From the NCBI GenBank assembly GCA_019925095.2, contig CM034397.1, positions 4,421,763 to 4,485,762 on the forward strand: a stretch of DNA of 64,000 nt, read 5' to 3'. Made by a program: the position numbers and the translations under genes. This stretch comes from Dendrolimus kikuchii (lineage: Eukaryota > Arthropoda > Insecta > Lepidoptera > Lasiocampidae). The notes beneath the pieces were generated by a model that searched no databases, was not told where the DNA came from, and was given only the letters and a program-made list of their open reading frames with translations. Positions 45,001-56,304 of this stretch are shown here, piece by piece (positions within the stretch are counted from its first letter, which is position 1; the number at the start of each line of letters is the position of its first letter).

Positions 45001-45755
45001 GGTGTAAATGTTGTTAATTTGGCTCTATGTAATGTAAGTGATATTGTTATCAGTAATATAGGTGACGAAATAAATTGATAAGGGAATTGGCTTTTGTATG
45101 ATTGACAGTTGAAGTGCACTTAAGTGCAGGCTCGTGATAAAAATATTTTTACTTTTTACACAAAAAGTCATTAATTTTATATTGTTATTCTAGTACGAAT
45201 GCTTATTATTAGCAGTGAAACCTTTTACATATGTGGTTAAATAAGCTATATATACATAGCCTACATTGAGAAAAACTAAAATATTTTGACAGGTTTTTGG
45301 CGGGAACTGAAAAGGGACGTTGTGTTGTCTAGTTTTATTTTCTAAAAAAGTGTAAAATACTCTAAAATGAACAATAGTTGTAAGATATTGATAGTTTTTG
45401 AGTAGTAATTATGTTTTTGCGAGAAATGTGAACTATATAGCCAAATGTGGCCTTTCGAGTTTTCACAAGAACTCCGTTGAATTGCGTAGATTGTAGTCTA
45501 CAATACCTTGGCTTAAAAGCCTAGTTGCCAAGCTATAAACTTAAAGAATATATTTTGACATTTACACGTCATAATAAACTCGGGTGCGACAGATGACGTA
45601 AATTGACAGATAGATGGTATTTCGGATCGGGATTCGGTAAATGTTTTCGTTTTATAACAGCTGGCACTCGTTTAATCGTGTAACTATAATCTTAATAAAA
45701 ATATAATATAATTTAACATAAAAGTCTTGAGCTAATACATTAAGTGTAATTTAAA
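45000..45755. promoter_or_regulatory. Probable bidirectional upstream region of LRR gene and CDK5RAP3
   Basis: The divergent start regions lie within about 0.8 kb. It contains the E2F-like motif at 45294-45306 and short inverted repeats (AATACCTTGGCTTAAAAGCC). No TATA box is convincing. Confidence 0.45.
45294..45306. promoter_or_regulatory. E2F-like site in the head-to-head promoter region
   Basis: The sequence TTTTTGGCGGGAA matches the classic E2F core (TTTSGCGGGAA). It lies 450 bp upstream of the CDK5RAP3 ATG and between the two divergent genes. Inference from motif only. Confidence 0.35.
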
Positions 45756-45761
45756 ATGGAT
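45756..45761 (+). CDS. CDK5RAP3: CDK5RAP3 exon 1 (two codons)
   Basis: ATG GAT followed by donor GTAAGT at 45762. Chosen as the start because it joins in frame to ESNIPIDI, matching the family N-terminus M-E/D-x-x-x-x-PIDI, and no other ATG lies before exon 2's conserved start. Confidence 0.8.
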
Positions 45762-48700
45762 GTAAGTACTTAACGAAATATATTTCAATATCAATATAAT
45801 ATGGGTCACTATAATATGAATACTTGTTTTTCACAGGAAAGTAATATTCCCATTGACATAAATATTGGGAAACTACAGGACTGGTTAGTTAGCCGTCGCC
45901 ACGTAAACAAAGAATGGCAAAAAAATATTCTGGCTATACGAGAGAAGATTAACAATGCTATACAAGATATGCCTGCACATGATGATATTGCTGCTTTATT
46001 GTCGGGTAGCTACATAAACTATTTCCACTGTCTGAAAATCATAGAAATTCTTAAAGAGACTGAAGCCGACACTAAAAATCTTTTCGGAAGATACGGGTCA
46101 CAACGAATGAAAGACTGGCAGGATATAGTTAAGAATTATGAAAAAGAAAATTTGTATTTGGCTGAGGCAGCACAGATTTTAGTTAGGAATATGAACTATG
46201 AGATACCAGGCTTAAAAAAGCAGATAGCCAAGGAGGAGCAGATGCAAGTTGTGAGTATCTATTACTATAAGTTATTAATTTTTTTTTATCTGTTGAATTT
46301 TTTCATTTTTTCTATAATAATAATAAAATCATAATTTGCATAATTGGTAAGAGAAAGTTTGTTTATGAAATTTGACATGCCGTGAATCAAACTATGCCTT
46401 TGTGTTTCAGTGAGCTAGGCTAGCAGACTTAGATCACCCAATTATAGTGCCCATCATATATAGTAAAATTTAAATTGCATTATAGATAAATATGGTCTCA
46501 TTATAATATATCTTTACCTATGAAATTGCCTTTTTGCAGTATTGGCCATTTTAAATCAAAACAATTTTTGCTTAGCTAAGAATTCTAATTTCAAATTACT
46601 TTTATTTTAAAAATATCAAATTATTTTTACAAAATTAGGCATTTGTTTATGTTTTCATTGCATTTGAATCCTTTTTATCTTCATGGATACATAAAAAATT
46701 TGAGTAATTATGGAATATGAGTACCATCATGATAGCAATGCGGCGAAAGTGGCACGTAACATTAACAACATTTGCATAGCAAATATTACAAATTTATGCA
46801 CCACCTGTTATTGGTTTGCCCACTTCTATTCTGGAAATTTCATCCTGAAATATGAATTTGTGTAGGATTAGCAGCAGCTTTTGATGCGCTTTGCACAGCT
46901 GAACAGGTACTCAAATGCAGTATTTCATAAGATTTAATTTATGCCACTTTAAAGAGCTTATACAGTATATATTTTGTTTCCAAAATATCTATTAAACCTT
47001 AAAAGGGGCCAAATTTACTATTATTTTTGTCTATAATCTGCCAGCTGCCATCAAAATTGCTGTGGCAAAACCAAGAGAATTATATAGTCTCTTTTACTCT
47101 AATACAAATTCTATGTAGTTAGAGGGGAAAAGCATCAGTTCAACGTTTGTTACATTCTCTGTATTTGACCATAAATTTGTGGTGCCTCCCAATTAGCCGT
47201 GTGTGAGCAGCAACAAATTTGTGATGATTCTGTCCTAAAAGGTTAATAATCAATCAAGTAAATTTATTTTTGAAAGATTAAGACTTAAATTTTAATGCAT
47301 TGAAACTCTGTACCCTTTTTCTTATTATAATTGTCATGTTTACAGGAATGTGAGAAGAGGCACACAGATCTATTGAAAAATGAAGCATCAAGTAAATCAG
47401 AATTCCATAATTTATGTAAGCAGCTAGGAATAAAGGGGGACAAGATTAAGAAGGAACTTGTTGATAGGCTCCAGGAGCTGCCTGTTATATATGATCAGGT
47501 ATTATTATTATGCTTGTGGTGGTTTCTGTAACTCTATGATTGAAACACCTTTTTTGAGTTGGTTGGGGGTGATGAGTGGTTATACCGTCTAAACCAGCTC
47601 TTCCAGGAAGACTACCAGCTTCTTGATATTTCCAAAGACATTTATGAACATTAAAATTGTTTCTGAAAACAATCAGACTTTTCCCACCACATATAATTTT
47701 TAATACAGTCCAAAAGAGTTGTGTAATAGTTCACAGCGGTTGCAGCTTCTTAGAAGAAGCCTAAAATTTGTCATGCAATTTGATTTTATTATTTAATCCG
47801 TGGGTTCAACGACCTAAAGTGGATCTTGGCCTTCGAAATGAGAACATGCCATTTTTGCCTCTCTACCTTTGCATCAATTATGGGCTCGAAGCTCAGTCAG
47901 GTCAGCCTCTTGGGACTGCTGACCGGAATTTGATTTTGTTATGATTGTAAATTTTTAACTTAGATGATGTTTATATAATAAAATGTTGCAAGAGAATTAA
48001 GATTTGTGACATCCTCTAGAAGTATGTTTTTGAGTTACATTGCTTACTGGGCTATTGTCATTCCTATTTTTATTTTAATTGCTTAATAAAGTTCCATAAA
48101 AAAGTATTTAAAAATAAAAAAATATATTTTCAGATTGGAAAATCTTTAAAGCCACTTTTGCCAGCAATAAAATTGTATTCAGGTTTTGCACAGTATATAC
48201 TTGGTGACGTAGCATCGGACCCATTTCCACTGTTACAATATGTGGTTGAAAATGGCAACACAACTGTGTATGAGTGGAGGTATGGTGAACCCCCATTAGG
48301 AATCGAACCTGATCCCTTTCATATTGAGGTCGATGATGAAGATCAAGGTGCTGGTGATCAGGTACATAAATATAACTACTAATTTGTTGAATAAAATCTA
48401 TACAGTAAATAAGTAATATTTTTATTACCAATTTCATATTGTGAAGCTGACACTAGCTGGAAAGTGGTTACCTATAGATTGGCATCACTGTATGCGGGGC
48501 CAATTCACTACCAGCCTTAACTCAAGGCTAATGGTTTCACACCGATTGAGCCAGCCCTAAGAGCTGTAATAAAAATAATATATCCAGCAGTTATACCATG
48601 GCAAAATTGAGCTCTTTCATTTGATATCTTATTCTATGATATTGCACAAGTATTAAATTTCAACTTGCTTGTCTTGCCCCCACAATGCTATTCAATAATG

Positions 48701-51700
48701 TAATTGTAAATATACACAGTTTTGTAGACACATGAGACTTCTGCAGATGGGCTAAGTTTTGTCTCTAGACTTAGTACTTCCCGAGTTATAGAATACAACT
48801 CCCTGTGGTCAGGCGGCCTCTCGTAAGAGGCGACAAATCAACCTACAGGCAGAAGGTAGGGTATTTTCCCGACTGGATGGCTACGAGCCCTGGTCAAGAG
48901 TATGCCGCGATAACAACTTTGATTTGTGTTTGGGACCAAGTGGCCAGGTTTCAGTTTCTCCTTCAAGGCCGGCAGCACATTGGCAGCACCTCTTGTATTG
49001 GTAGTGTCCTTAGGCGACGGTAATCACTTTCCATCACAGTTGGGCTGTAAGCCTGTGTGCTGTGCTTCAGCAATAAAAAAAAAGTTAATCAGCTGTGACA
49101 CAAAGACATACATATGAATGAAACCATTAGGATAATGGTAATTCAGAGTTAATCTGTGTTGAAATGAGCTATGCTTCATGCTGATATGTCAATACTCTTG
49201 GTGCAATAAAATGTATTAGTGAAATTGAGCGGTATTGCAATGTTACCCATCTATGTCTTAGGAAAAATATGGAACTAAAACAGGTACTGTATCTACCCTC
49301 ATGTTTGTTTATTCATTCCAGATTGATTTTGGTGATAGTAATGAAATAGATTTTGGGTCAATAGATATGTCAGCAGCTGCCATAGATTTGGGAGATGGTG
49401 ATGTGTCAGGAGAAATAGATTGGGGAAACATTGACTGTTCTGCACCTGTTGATATTGTGAGTATAATTCATTCATTTAACATGATTTTGTCTTGTAATTA
49501 TTGTTGTCATCTTTGAAATAATTTAATAATTTTGTTTTGGTGGTGATTTTTTTCTAATTTGGGTAATTTAGGTTGGCTGAATTTTTCAGTGGTAAATCAA
49601 TTTAAATAAAAAAAAAAATACATTATTACTTTACGACAGCTATGCTAGCCACTTTGTCTGCAGTGTATGTTATATTGGAATGAAACTCATGAAAATATGA
49701 GATAAAATTCCTGTTTTAATCCATATAAATTACAATTAAATCTGTTGTTACATTACTAAGTAAGTATAACTTGATAAAACAGACAAGAGATAAAAATTCG
49801 AAGATGTTAATTTATACATACATACATACATACATAACTTCACGCCAGTTCCCTTGCGGGGTAGGCACGAACAACAGAGTGCCATTTAGGCTTATTCTTA
49901 CACACCTCACTTGCCTCTTTGACATTCATAACTCTTGTCATGCAAGCTCGTCTGTTCTTAAGGCTCCTGACATCACCTTCTGCTAGTACACGATCAATTT
50001 GATCATGGAAGGTGTGTCGTGGCCTTCCACGACTTCTGCATCCATCCACTTTTGCATTGTATATCTGTTTAGTCATTCTTTCATCATGCATTCTTTCCAC
50101 ATGCCCGAACCACCGGAGCATTCCTTTCCTTACCTTCACCCCGACACTCTCTTTCAGACCAACTCTCTTTCTTACTTCGGTATTACGAACGCGGTCCGCG
50201 AGCGTCACTCCGCAGATTTTGCGCAGTGCTCGCATCTCGACCGCGTTTACTCTACTTTCATGCTCTTTCTTCCATACCCAACTCTCGCTTCCATACGCGC
50301 ATTCCATTCCATGTTAATTTATATTAAAAAAAAACAGTTTTTACTTTACTTAAATGTTGCCCTTTATCGTGAGATAGATAATAGATAGAAAATTATATCA
50401 GTACTAGCTGTGCCCGCGGTTTCACCCTCATGGTGATGGAAAATCGTCATATATTGGATAATTCACACTATATCTTTATAAATTATAATCTATGTGTTAT
50501 TCTGGTATGTAAGCTATGTTATTGTAAAGTTTCATCAAAATCCATTCAGTAGTTTTTGCGTGAAAGAGTAACAAACATTCTTACAAACTTTCGCGTTTAT
50601 AATTATTAATTGGATAGAAGATTTTTTCTTTATAAACACTAAGTGGCTATAATACTAACCAAATTATAAATAATATTCAGGACTTGACAGCAGACATTGC
50701 AGCAGTCTCTCTAGAGGAATCTGGCATTGTGGTGGAGGAACAAGGCGTTGCCGGCGGCGTCGCCCGAGGTCAGGACGCGCTCACTTTGCTAGATAATCCG
50801 GCCACTAGGAATCAAGTTATCGATCAGCTGGTTGAGGTATGGATATAACTTTTAATCTGGAATAAGAGCTTGTTGTTTGATGGTGGGTTCCTATATATTA
50901 CTGCCCATTTATATGCCCTACTATTGATTAAAATTTGACATAAGCTCCATACAAGTAATGTAAAAATTCAACCGATCATAAGGCAAGTGAATGAATAGTA
51001 AGATATAGGAACTGGCAATGAAAGAGTTTTGATGAACACTCATTGTATATGTCATTGGGTTTTCACTAGATTTATTATAAAGTAACGGTTTTTACAATTA
51101 AGAAATGAAATGGTGGTATGTGAAGGTATACTATACCATTGTTGGCACCCTAATATTCAAATATTCAGTTTTCTTAATTCAAGGTTTAAAAAAATGAATA
51201 TTATTTTATTTCACATCCCTGTAAGAAAGATATAGAAATCGCCGATTGTACTTGTATATTAATGTTCTTGATTTTATGTAGCATTTTTGTACAATAAAGT
51301 ATATTCTATTCTATTCTAATAATACTATTATTATCACTGACTGGCTACAAAATAAAAAAAAGTGCGTGTCAGTTCCGACACACGACTGGAGTTTACACCT
51401 TAAGTACAAAATTAAAGGTGCCCAGGGTACATCATACAGAAAAATGTGAGATACATTTTTCTGCACAATCTGTTGTGTTTTGAGTTAAAGCTTGTGTTAA
51501 TGTCACTCCTCATAAAATATGCATAATGGGGCCTTATAGGAAAATTAATTCTTAAAGGAGTAAATATAAAGGTTATTTTAATATTTTGAATTAAATAATT
51601 TGGTGGTTGCCAATCATTGTAATGGGGTATAAACAATATTATAGTTCCCCTACTACTTTCAAAATTGGATGGAAATTGATTCACAGTTGTTGCAAGAATG

Positions 51701-54700
51701 GATATGCATGTAAAGCTCGAGTCATTCAAACCTGAAAATGTTTAAGTGTTTTGTATACAAAAGTATAGTATACTATATATTGGTTTCAGCTGGAATCATT
51801 CCTAAAGATGCGTTTATACGAGACGAAGTTGTCCGATGACGGTAGCAAGTTCACTTTGCTCCAGTACATGCCGACGGAGAGCGTAGCAGAGTTAGCGGAT
51901 ATGTTGGATGCAGTCCAAAGTGCAAGTGCGAAGTTAACAGCACCGGAGGTTAATCACTTGCATAACGTGAAGCATTCACCTAGGTATGTTTCATACAAAC
52001 ATGCTATTTAATATTACAAATGAAGAAGTTTCTAGCACAAAAATTCTAGAAGTTGCCTTTCTGACATCCGCTAGTTTGAGTTAGCCCCCATCACTACTTA
52101 CTCATTTTTGGTTTCGCTACACATTTATTATAATTTTTATCTATTACATATATAATTGCTTGCATTGCTTGGCCTCACTGTCTGACATATCAACGCAAAG
52201 TCCAAACTACTGGGGCTAGGATCGTGAAATTATGCATGAGGATGCATTTTATACTGTAGGTGAGCAATAAGAAAGGATTTTTGAAAATTTTAGCGTTAAG
52301 GGAGTGATAAAGGGGATGAAAGTTTGTTTTTTTTTAAATTTATTGCAGGAGATCAGCAGACAGGCAGACGGCCCACTTGATGGAAAGCGGTTCCCATCGC
52401 CTATGGACATTTGCAACACCGAAGTTGCTACAAATGCGCAGCTGCTCTCTTAAGGGAGACTGGAACCTGGTCACTAATGCCGGAACACAACTCAAGGTTG
52501 TTATGGCGACATACTTTAGACTAGGGGTGGTAGCCATCCAGTCGGGCAAAAGCCCTACCACCTGGCTGTGGGTTGTTAAGTCGCCTCTTACGACAGGCCT
52601 CCCGGCCGCAGGAAATTGTATTCTTTCTCTGTTCCTGCACGGATAGCAACGGATTTGTACGAAAATCCGTCATTTTCAAAGTAAGAAGCACGAAGTTTTA
52701 TATAGCTGCTTTTAGAGGTTGCTGCTACCTTTCTGGTTAGAAATAAACTGACACGTGTATCGGAGTAAAGCAAAGCACAAGCACAAGTAAAGCAAAGCAG
52801 GTTATAAGCAAGAAAAAAATTATGGGGAATGAGATATATTAAAGACATGTCAAGGTTAATCTAATGTTAATAAATAAAACTACGTTTTAACGGTTTTAAG
52901 CGCTGTAATTTATTTGAGTACGGTTTTAAGTACGGTCTGGAAATCGCAAATAAGAAAATATTATCTGTTAGCAGCTTTTATGTTTTTGAAGTGAAACTTC
53001 ATTGGAATCATAATATTTTCTTAAGTTTTCGCGACTTGTATACATAATAAAACTACGGTTTAACGGTTTTAAGCGCGGTAATTTTATTTGATTTTGGTTT
53101 TTCCGACGTTTCGGCCACTTTCCAGTGGCCGTGATCACGGAAGACAAAGATTAAGAATTATTAGAGCTAGGCATGTTTGCTGAAGAGTTTCTTGCGCCGC
53201 TTCTTCTCTTCAAGCCATAACATGTTGCGAAGCGGTAGTAAATTAGATTAGGCTCCCATAGAGTAAATAATAACCATAAACAAAATTAAAAATTAAATAA
53301 TTAAAATTAACAAGTTGGCGGTAGGCTAAATAAAACTTTAACAACACTCGTTGACACTTGACATCTTTGTCTTCCGTGATCACGGCCACTGAAAAGTGGC
53401 CGAAACGTCGGAAAAACCAAAATCAAATAAAATTACCGCGTTTAAAACCATTAAAACGTAGTTTCATTGGAATCGTTGAGATTTGAAACTCGTTGAAACG
53501 AAAACGCGAATTGAAAGGCGAAACTAAAATCCTAGGTATTTTTTTGTGATTTGCCCGTTTTTATATTATTATAGTAGCTTTCGTAGCCTCCTCACTCCTG
53601 CCTACTAAGGCTACGTTCCATTAGGGACTCAACGACCACGTTCACGACCGCGATTTTACCCGTTCCACTTGCTTGCCGGTGTTTACAATCGTAAACCCAA
53701 GTGGAACGGTTATTTGACCCACCTCTTGACATGGGTCGTTGTGAGCGTTGTGTGATCGGAAATGATGACGTCAGTAGTGACGTTTTCGCCACGACCACAA
53801 CGACCGCGGTCGCCATGTGGAACGGCTAACGGAGCATTTGGGCGTTGTGAGCTACTAATGGAATCCCCTGTAAGTGTTGTTCGCCTGTAATTCTCTGAAG
53901 TGTCACTCCTACTGCATGTAAACTGCACACACATTTTTCTATATTGTAAACATTTACGTTATTGTCATTAAAATAAACTTTCAGATATGTAGACGTACTG
54001 ACCGCTCAGTTGAAACAGAAGTTGACCTTATGCGAGAAGCTGTCGAAATTGGGTGTACGTGCAGCGGAGCAAAGGACAGCCGCCAACGAGAGGGCAGCCG
54101 ATTTGAGACCCGTTCTGGCGAAGATCATACAGAAGACTAAGGAATTACAAGCTGACGTAAGTGTATAATGTAATACTCTTGCCACTACGTTATTAGATAT
54201 CTGACAGATCAAACATACTTGATGACTTAATTTTGTATAGGAGTTTTTGGTGGGAAATTGAACAAGATCTGGTTAGCAGTACTTTAGTTGCTATCTAAAT
54301 GGAGTTCATTATTACGCTTGCTTTACCTTTTTTGATATATATAATTCATACATTTTTTTCACCAGAATTGGTTTTGTTTTATGTATGAATCCTTGTATGA
54401 ACCAAGTGGTTTTTTGTTAAGATTTGTGTAATATGGTACTGTCATAGGAAATTTCTGGTAATTTATGTCTTCAAAAATATGGTAATGTGCGAGCGAGATT
54501 TGCAGGAACGAAGATTGAATACAATTTCCTGCAGCTAGGCTGCCTGTTGTAAGATGTGAGAAAATAACCCACAGCCGGGTGGTAGGGTTTTTGTCCGACT
54601 GGATGGCTACCACCCCTGGTCTAGAGCATGCCGCCATAACAACCTTGAGTTGTGTTCAGGCATTAGTGGTCAGGTTCCAGTCCCATCTACGAGTTCAGCA

Positions 54701-54977
54701 GCACATTGGTAGCACCTTTATTGTTGCAAAGGTTCATAGGCGACGGTAATCGCTTTCCGTCAGGTGGGCCGTCTGTACTCCAACAATAAAATAAAGGTCT
54801 TTAAATTACCTATTTACGAAATTTTATTATAATTGTGTCGCATTCAATGACATAGAGAAGGAACGAACAAATATCAAATAAAATCTCATTTGTTCCTGAT
54901 TACAGATTGAAGGTGATATATCGAAGAAATACAAAGGCAGACCTGTTAATATCATTGGTGGGGTTAAGTTCTTATAA
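45756..54977 (+). CDS. CDK5RAP3: CDK5RAP3 (C53/LZAP), UFMylation and ER-phagy factor, 9 exons
   Basis: Exons: 45756-45761, 45837-46250, 47346-47498, 48134-48361, 49322-49456, 50681-50836, 51790-51983, 53985-54156, 54906-54977. Joined length is 1530 nt, 509 residues plus stop, close to the 506 of the human protein. Strong matches to the family: IPIDINIGKLQDWLVSRRH near the start, LSGSYINYFHCLKI, FGRYGSQRMKDWQ, RNMNYEIPGLKKQIAK, NGNTTVYEWRYG, RGQDALTLLDN, SPRYVDVLTAQLKQKL and the C-terminal DISKKYKGRPVNIIGG. The protein works with UFL1 and UFBP1/DDRGK1 in the ER-bound UFM1 ligase complex. A disordered centre (exon 5) carries four ID[F/L/W]G shuffled Atg8-interacting motifs. Coiled-coil regions are expected on both sides. 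Exon 1 carries only Met-Asp. AATAAA at 54981-54986. Confidence 0.96.
45837..46250 (+). CDS. CDK5RAP3: CDK5RAP3 exon 2
   Basis: Acceptor ttttcacag ends at 45836; donor GTGAGT begins at 46251. 138 codons covering the conserved N-terminal domain (KLQDWLVSRRH, IREKINNAIQDMP, LSGSYINYFHCL, RYGSQRMKDWQDI). Confidence 0.95.
47346..47498 (+). CDS. CDK5RAP3: CDK5RAP3 exon 3
   Basis: Acceptor tttacag ends at 47345; donor GTATTA follows. 51 codons, coiled-coil-like (ECEKRHTDLLKNEASSKSEF, CKQLGIKGDKIKKEL). Confidence 0.93.
48134..48361 (+). CDS. CDK5RAP3: CDK5RAP3 exon 4
   Basis: Acceptor atattttcag ends at 48133; donor GTACAT follows. 76 codons including LPAIKLYSGF, FPLLQYVVENGNTTVYEWR and an acidic tail DDEDQGAGD. 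Confidence 0.94.
48490..48605 (+). repeat. Dispersed repeat E, copy 3
   Basis: GAGCCAGCCCTAAGAGCTGTAA and TATCCAGCAGTTATACCATG; in CDK5RAP3 intron 4. Confidence 0.6.
48791..49083 (+). repeat. SINE-like family, copy 9 (diverged)
   Basis: GAATACAACTCCCTG to CAGCAATAAAAAAAA; in CDK5RAP3 intron 4. Confidence 0.75.
49322..49456 (+). CDS. CDK5RAP3: CDK5RAP3 exon 5 (shuffled AIM cluster)
   Basis: Acceptor cattccag ends at 49321; donor GTGAGT at 49457. 45 codons, highly acidic, with IDFG twice, IDLG once and IDWG once, the positions that bind UFM1/Atg8 in other species. Confidence 0.94.
49817..50310 (-). mobile_element. RTE-like LINE 3' fragment in CDK5RAP3 intron 5
   Basis: Target duplication ATGTTAATTTATA (49804-49816, 50311-50323). 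Carries the C-terminal LRWFGHVERMH region. About 14 bp at its 5' end do not match other copies. Confidence 0.9.
50404..50615 (+). repeat. Interspersed repeat in CDK5RAP3 intron 5
   Basis: ACTAGCTGTGCCCGCGGTTTCACC to TATAATTATTAATTGGATAG, with the common ATCAAAATCCATTCAGTAGTTTTTGCGTG stretch. Confidence 0.65.
50681..50836 (+). CDS. CDK5RAP3: CDK5RAP3 exon 6
   Basis: Acceptor aatattcag ends at 50680; donor GTATGG follows. Encodes DIAAVSLEESGIVVEEQG and VARGQDALTLLDNPATRNQV, matching the human ARGPDALTLLEYTETRNQF region. Confidence 0.94.
51790..51983 (+). CDS. CDK5RAP3: CDK5RAP3 exon 7
   Basis: Acceptor ggtttcag ends at 51789; donor GTATGT follows 51983. Encodes LESFLKMRLYETKLSDDG and the segment ending HNVKHSPR with a split Arg codon. 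Confidence 0.94.
52327..52645 (-). repeat. SINE-like family, copy 10 (full length)
   Basis: T-run and ATTGCAGGAGATCAGCAG on + to TTCCTGCACGGAT; in CDK5RAP3 intron 7. Very close to copy 7. Confidence 0.82.
53049..53464. repeat. Hairpin element with about 103-bp inverted ends
   Basis: The arms 53049-53151 and 53364-53464 pair (CCGACGTTTCGGCCACTTT, GGCCGTGATCACGGAAGACA). A related end fragment lies at 52876-52925 and a relative of the internal part at 29318-29500. Confidence 0.85.
53611..53862. repeat. Four-copy MITE family, copy 4 (short form, inverted)
   Basis: CTACGTTCCATTAGGGACTC to GAGCTACTAATGGAA; in CDK5RAP3 intron 7, about 120 bp before exon 8. Confidence 0.8.
53985..54156 (+). CDS. 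CDK5RAP3: CDK5RAP3 exon 8
   Basis: Acceptor actttcag ends at 53984; donor GTAAGT follows 54156. Encodes YVDVLTAQLKQKLTLCEKL and a helical LRPVLAKIIQKTKELQAD. Confidence 0.94.
54499..54795 (+). repeat. SINE-like family, copy 11 (diverged)
   Basis: TTTGCAGGAACGAAGATTG to CCAACAATAAAATAAA; in CDK5RAP3 intron 8. Confidence 0.75.
54906..54977 (+). CDS. CDK5RAP3: CDK5RAP3 terminal exon
   Basis: Acceptor gattacag ends at 54905; stop TAA 54975-54977. Encodes IEGDISKKYKGRPVNIIGG, the most conserved C-terminal motif of the family. Confidence 0.95.
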   Translation: MEGDISKKYKGRPVNIIGGVKFL

Positions 54978-54980
54978 TAT

Positions 54981-54986
54981 AATAAA
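54981..54986 (+). terminator. CDK5RAP3: CDK5RAP3 polyadenylation signal
   Basis: AATAAA four bases after the stop codon, so the 3' UTR may be very short; downstream DNA is T-rich. Confidence 0.5.
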
Positions 54987-55170
54987 ATATCATAGCTTAA
55001 AATACATTATTGTATATTTTTTTACTGTTGATATTTCGAATTAAACATTATAATTATGTAAGGGGAACTGTGGTTTTATTTTGGTCATAGAAAAAAGAAA
55101 AATATGTGTAAATTTTATTTTATTAAAACATTGGATTGATTGAATTATAGACAAAGCCTACTTCTTACCT

Positions 55171-55174
<4 letters not shown>

Positions 55175-55262
<88 letters not shown>
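55175..55262. repeat. (TA)n microsatellite, about 44 units
   Basis: Uninterrupted TA dinucleotides over about 88 bp. Confidence 0.98.
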
Positions 55263-55265
<3 letters not shown>

Positions 55266-55590
55266 GAAATCCACGTATGTAGTGACTCATCGCGATATCT
55301 CTGGAACTATAATACTTATAGACTTGAAATTTGGCATGGACCTTCCTTTAGCCAAGTAGAGGTCGGCTAAGAACGGATTTTACGGCACGCGAAGAGGTCG
55401 GGTATCAGCTAGTTATACATAAGTATGAGTCGTATTATTTAAATAATTCAGTCACACTCTTTAAACTGTTGTACGATATTTAAAATGTGTATAAAGTTAT
55501 CAATCAAATAAAATCATGCGTACTTGACTGTTTCGTAGGATAAAAATTGACAAAAATGTAACAAATTTTAGATATGCAGTTGATTTAAAT

Positions 55591-55779
55591 GGGGTTACAC
55601 GGCTGACTAAAGCCGCACGATTTTTGCCGCCCGGCGAAACTCGACTGTCTAAATGGGAAATCGGCTAGCTCGCAAGTGATTAAAGCCGCCAAGCCCTAAA
55701 GTTGGGTAGCCTCCGACTTTGACCGCGCGGCTACAGGCCGCATGCTGCTGGTGACTAAAATCGACCCGTGTAAACCTCT
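55591..55779. repeat. Small inverted-end element (MITE-like)
   Basis: Ends GGGGTTACACGG and, inverted, GAGGTTTACACGGG; 189 bp, GC-rich interior, no coding sense. Confidence 0.5.
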
Positions 55780-56304
55780 CTTTATCGGTCGTAGTAGAGA
55801 TGTAGAGGCCGCGCCACGAAAGAAGTCCCACAGAATATAAAGGAGTTAAAAGAGCTTTGCTCTGATAGTATTTTGTTCGTAAAGTAGTCAGGAAATAAGT
55901 TTACAGCTTTAATTATATAATATTTTGTATTTATTATTCAATAATTACCTTCATCGATTTACGAATAAGCAAATAATTACTTTGACTGGAAAGTATGGCG
56001 ATTACAGCCCCGCGCCTGTGGGTTTTCTTTGGTGGCGCGGACTTTATATTTTAATATAAGAATGTACTCTGTTTAGTATCTGTTTATCATAATGTTGAAT
56101 ACCTACGTTGAACAAGTTCTTCAAGATGATCAAGATTTGTCGTTGGTTCAGCCCTAACCGCGGAAGCCATTGGAGATTAAAAAAAAATATCTTTCATTTT
56201 TACTTTTTTTTGTTACAAAGAAGTTTTGCCAGTGTCAGAAAATATTACTTTTATGTAATTATATTTAGTTTTAATTGTGGGATATATCAATAACACATGG
56301 TATA

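Noticed and set aside
55175..55262. CRISPR array or origin-like repeat
   Set aside because: Simple dinucleotide repeat in a eukaryotic locus; there are no spacers.
55140..55370. ORF of alternating Ile-Tyr
   Set aside because: Product of the (TA)n microsatellite.
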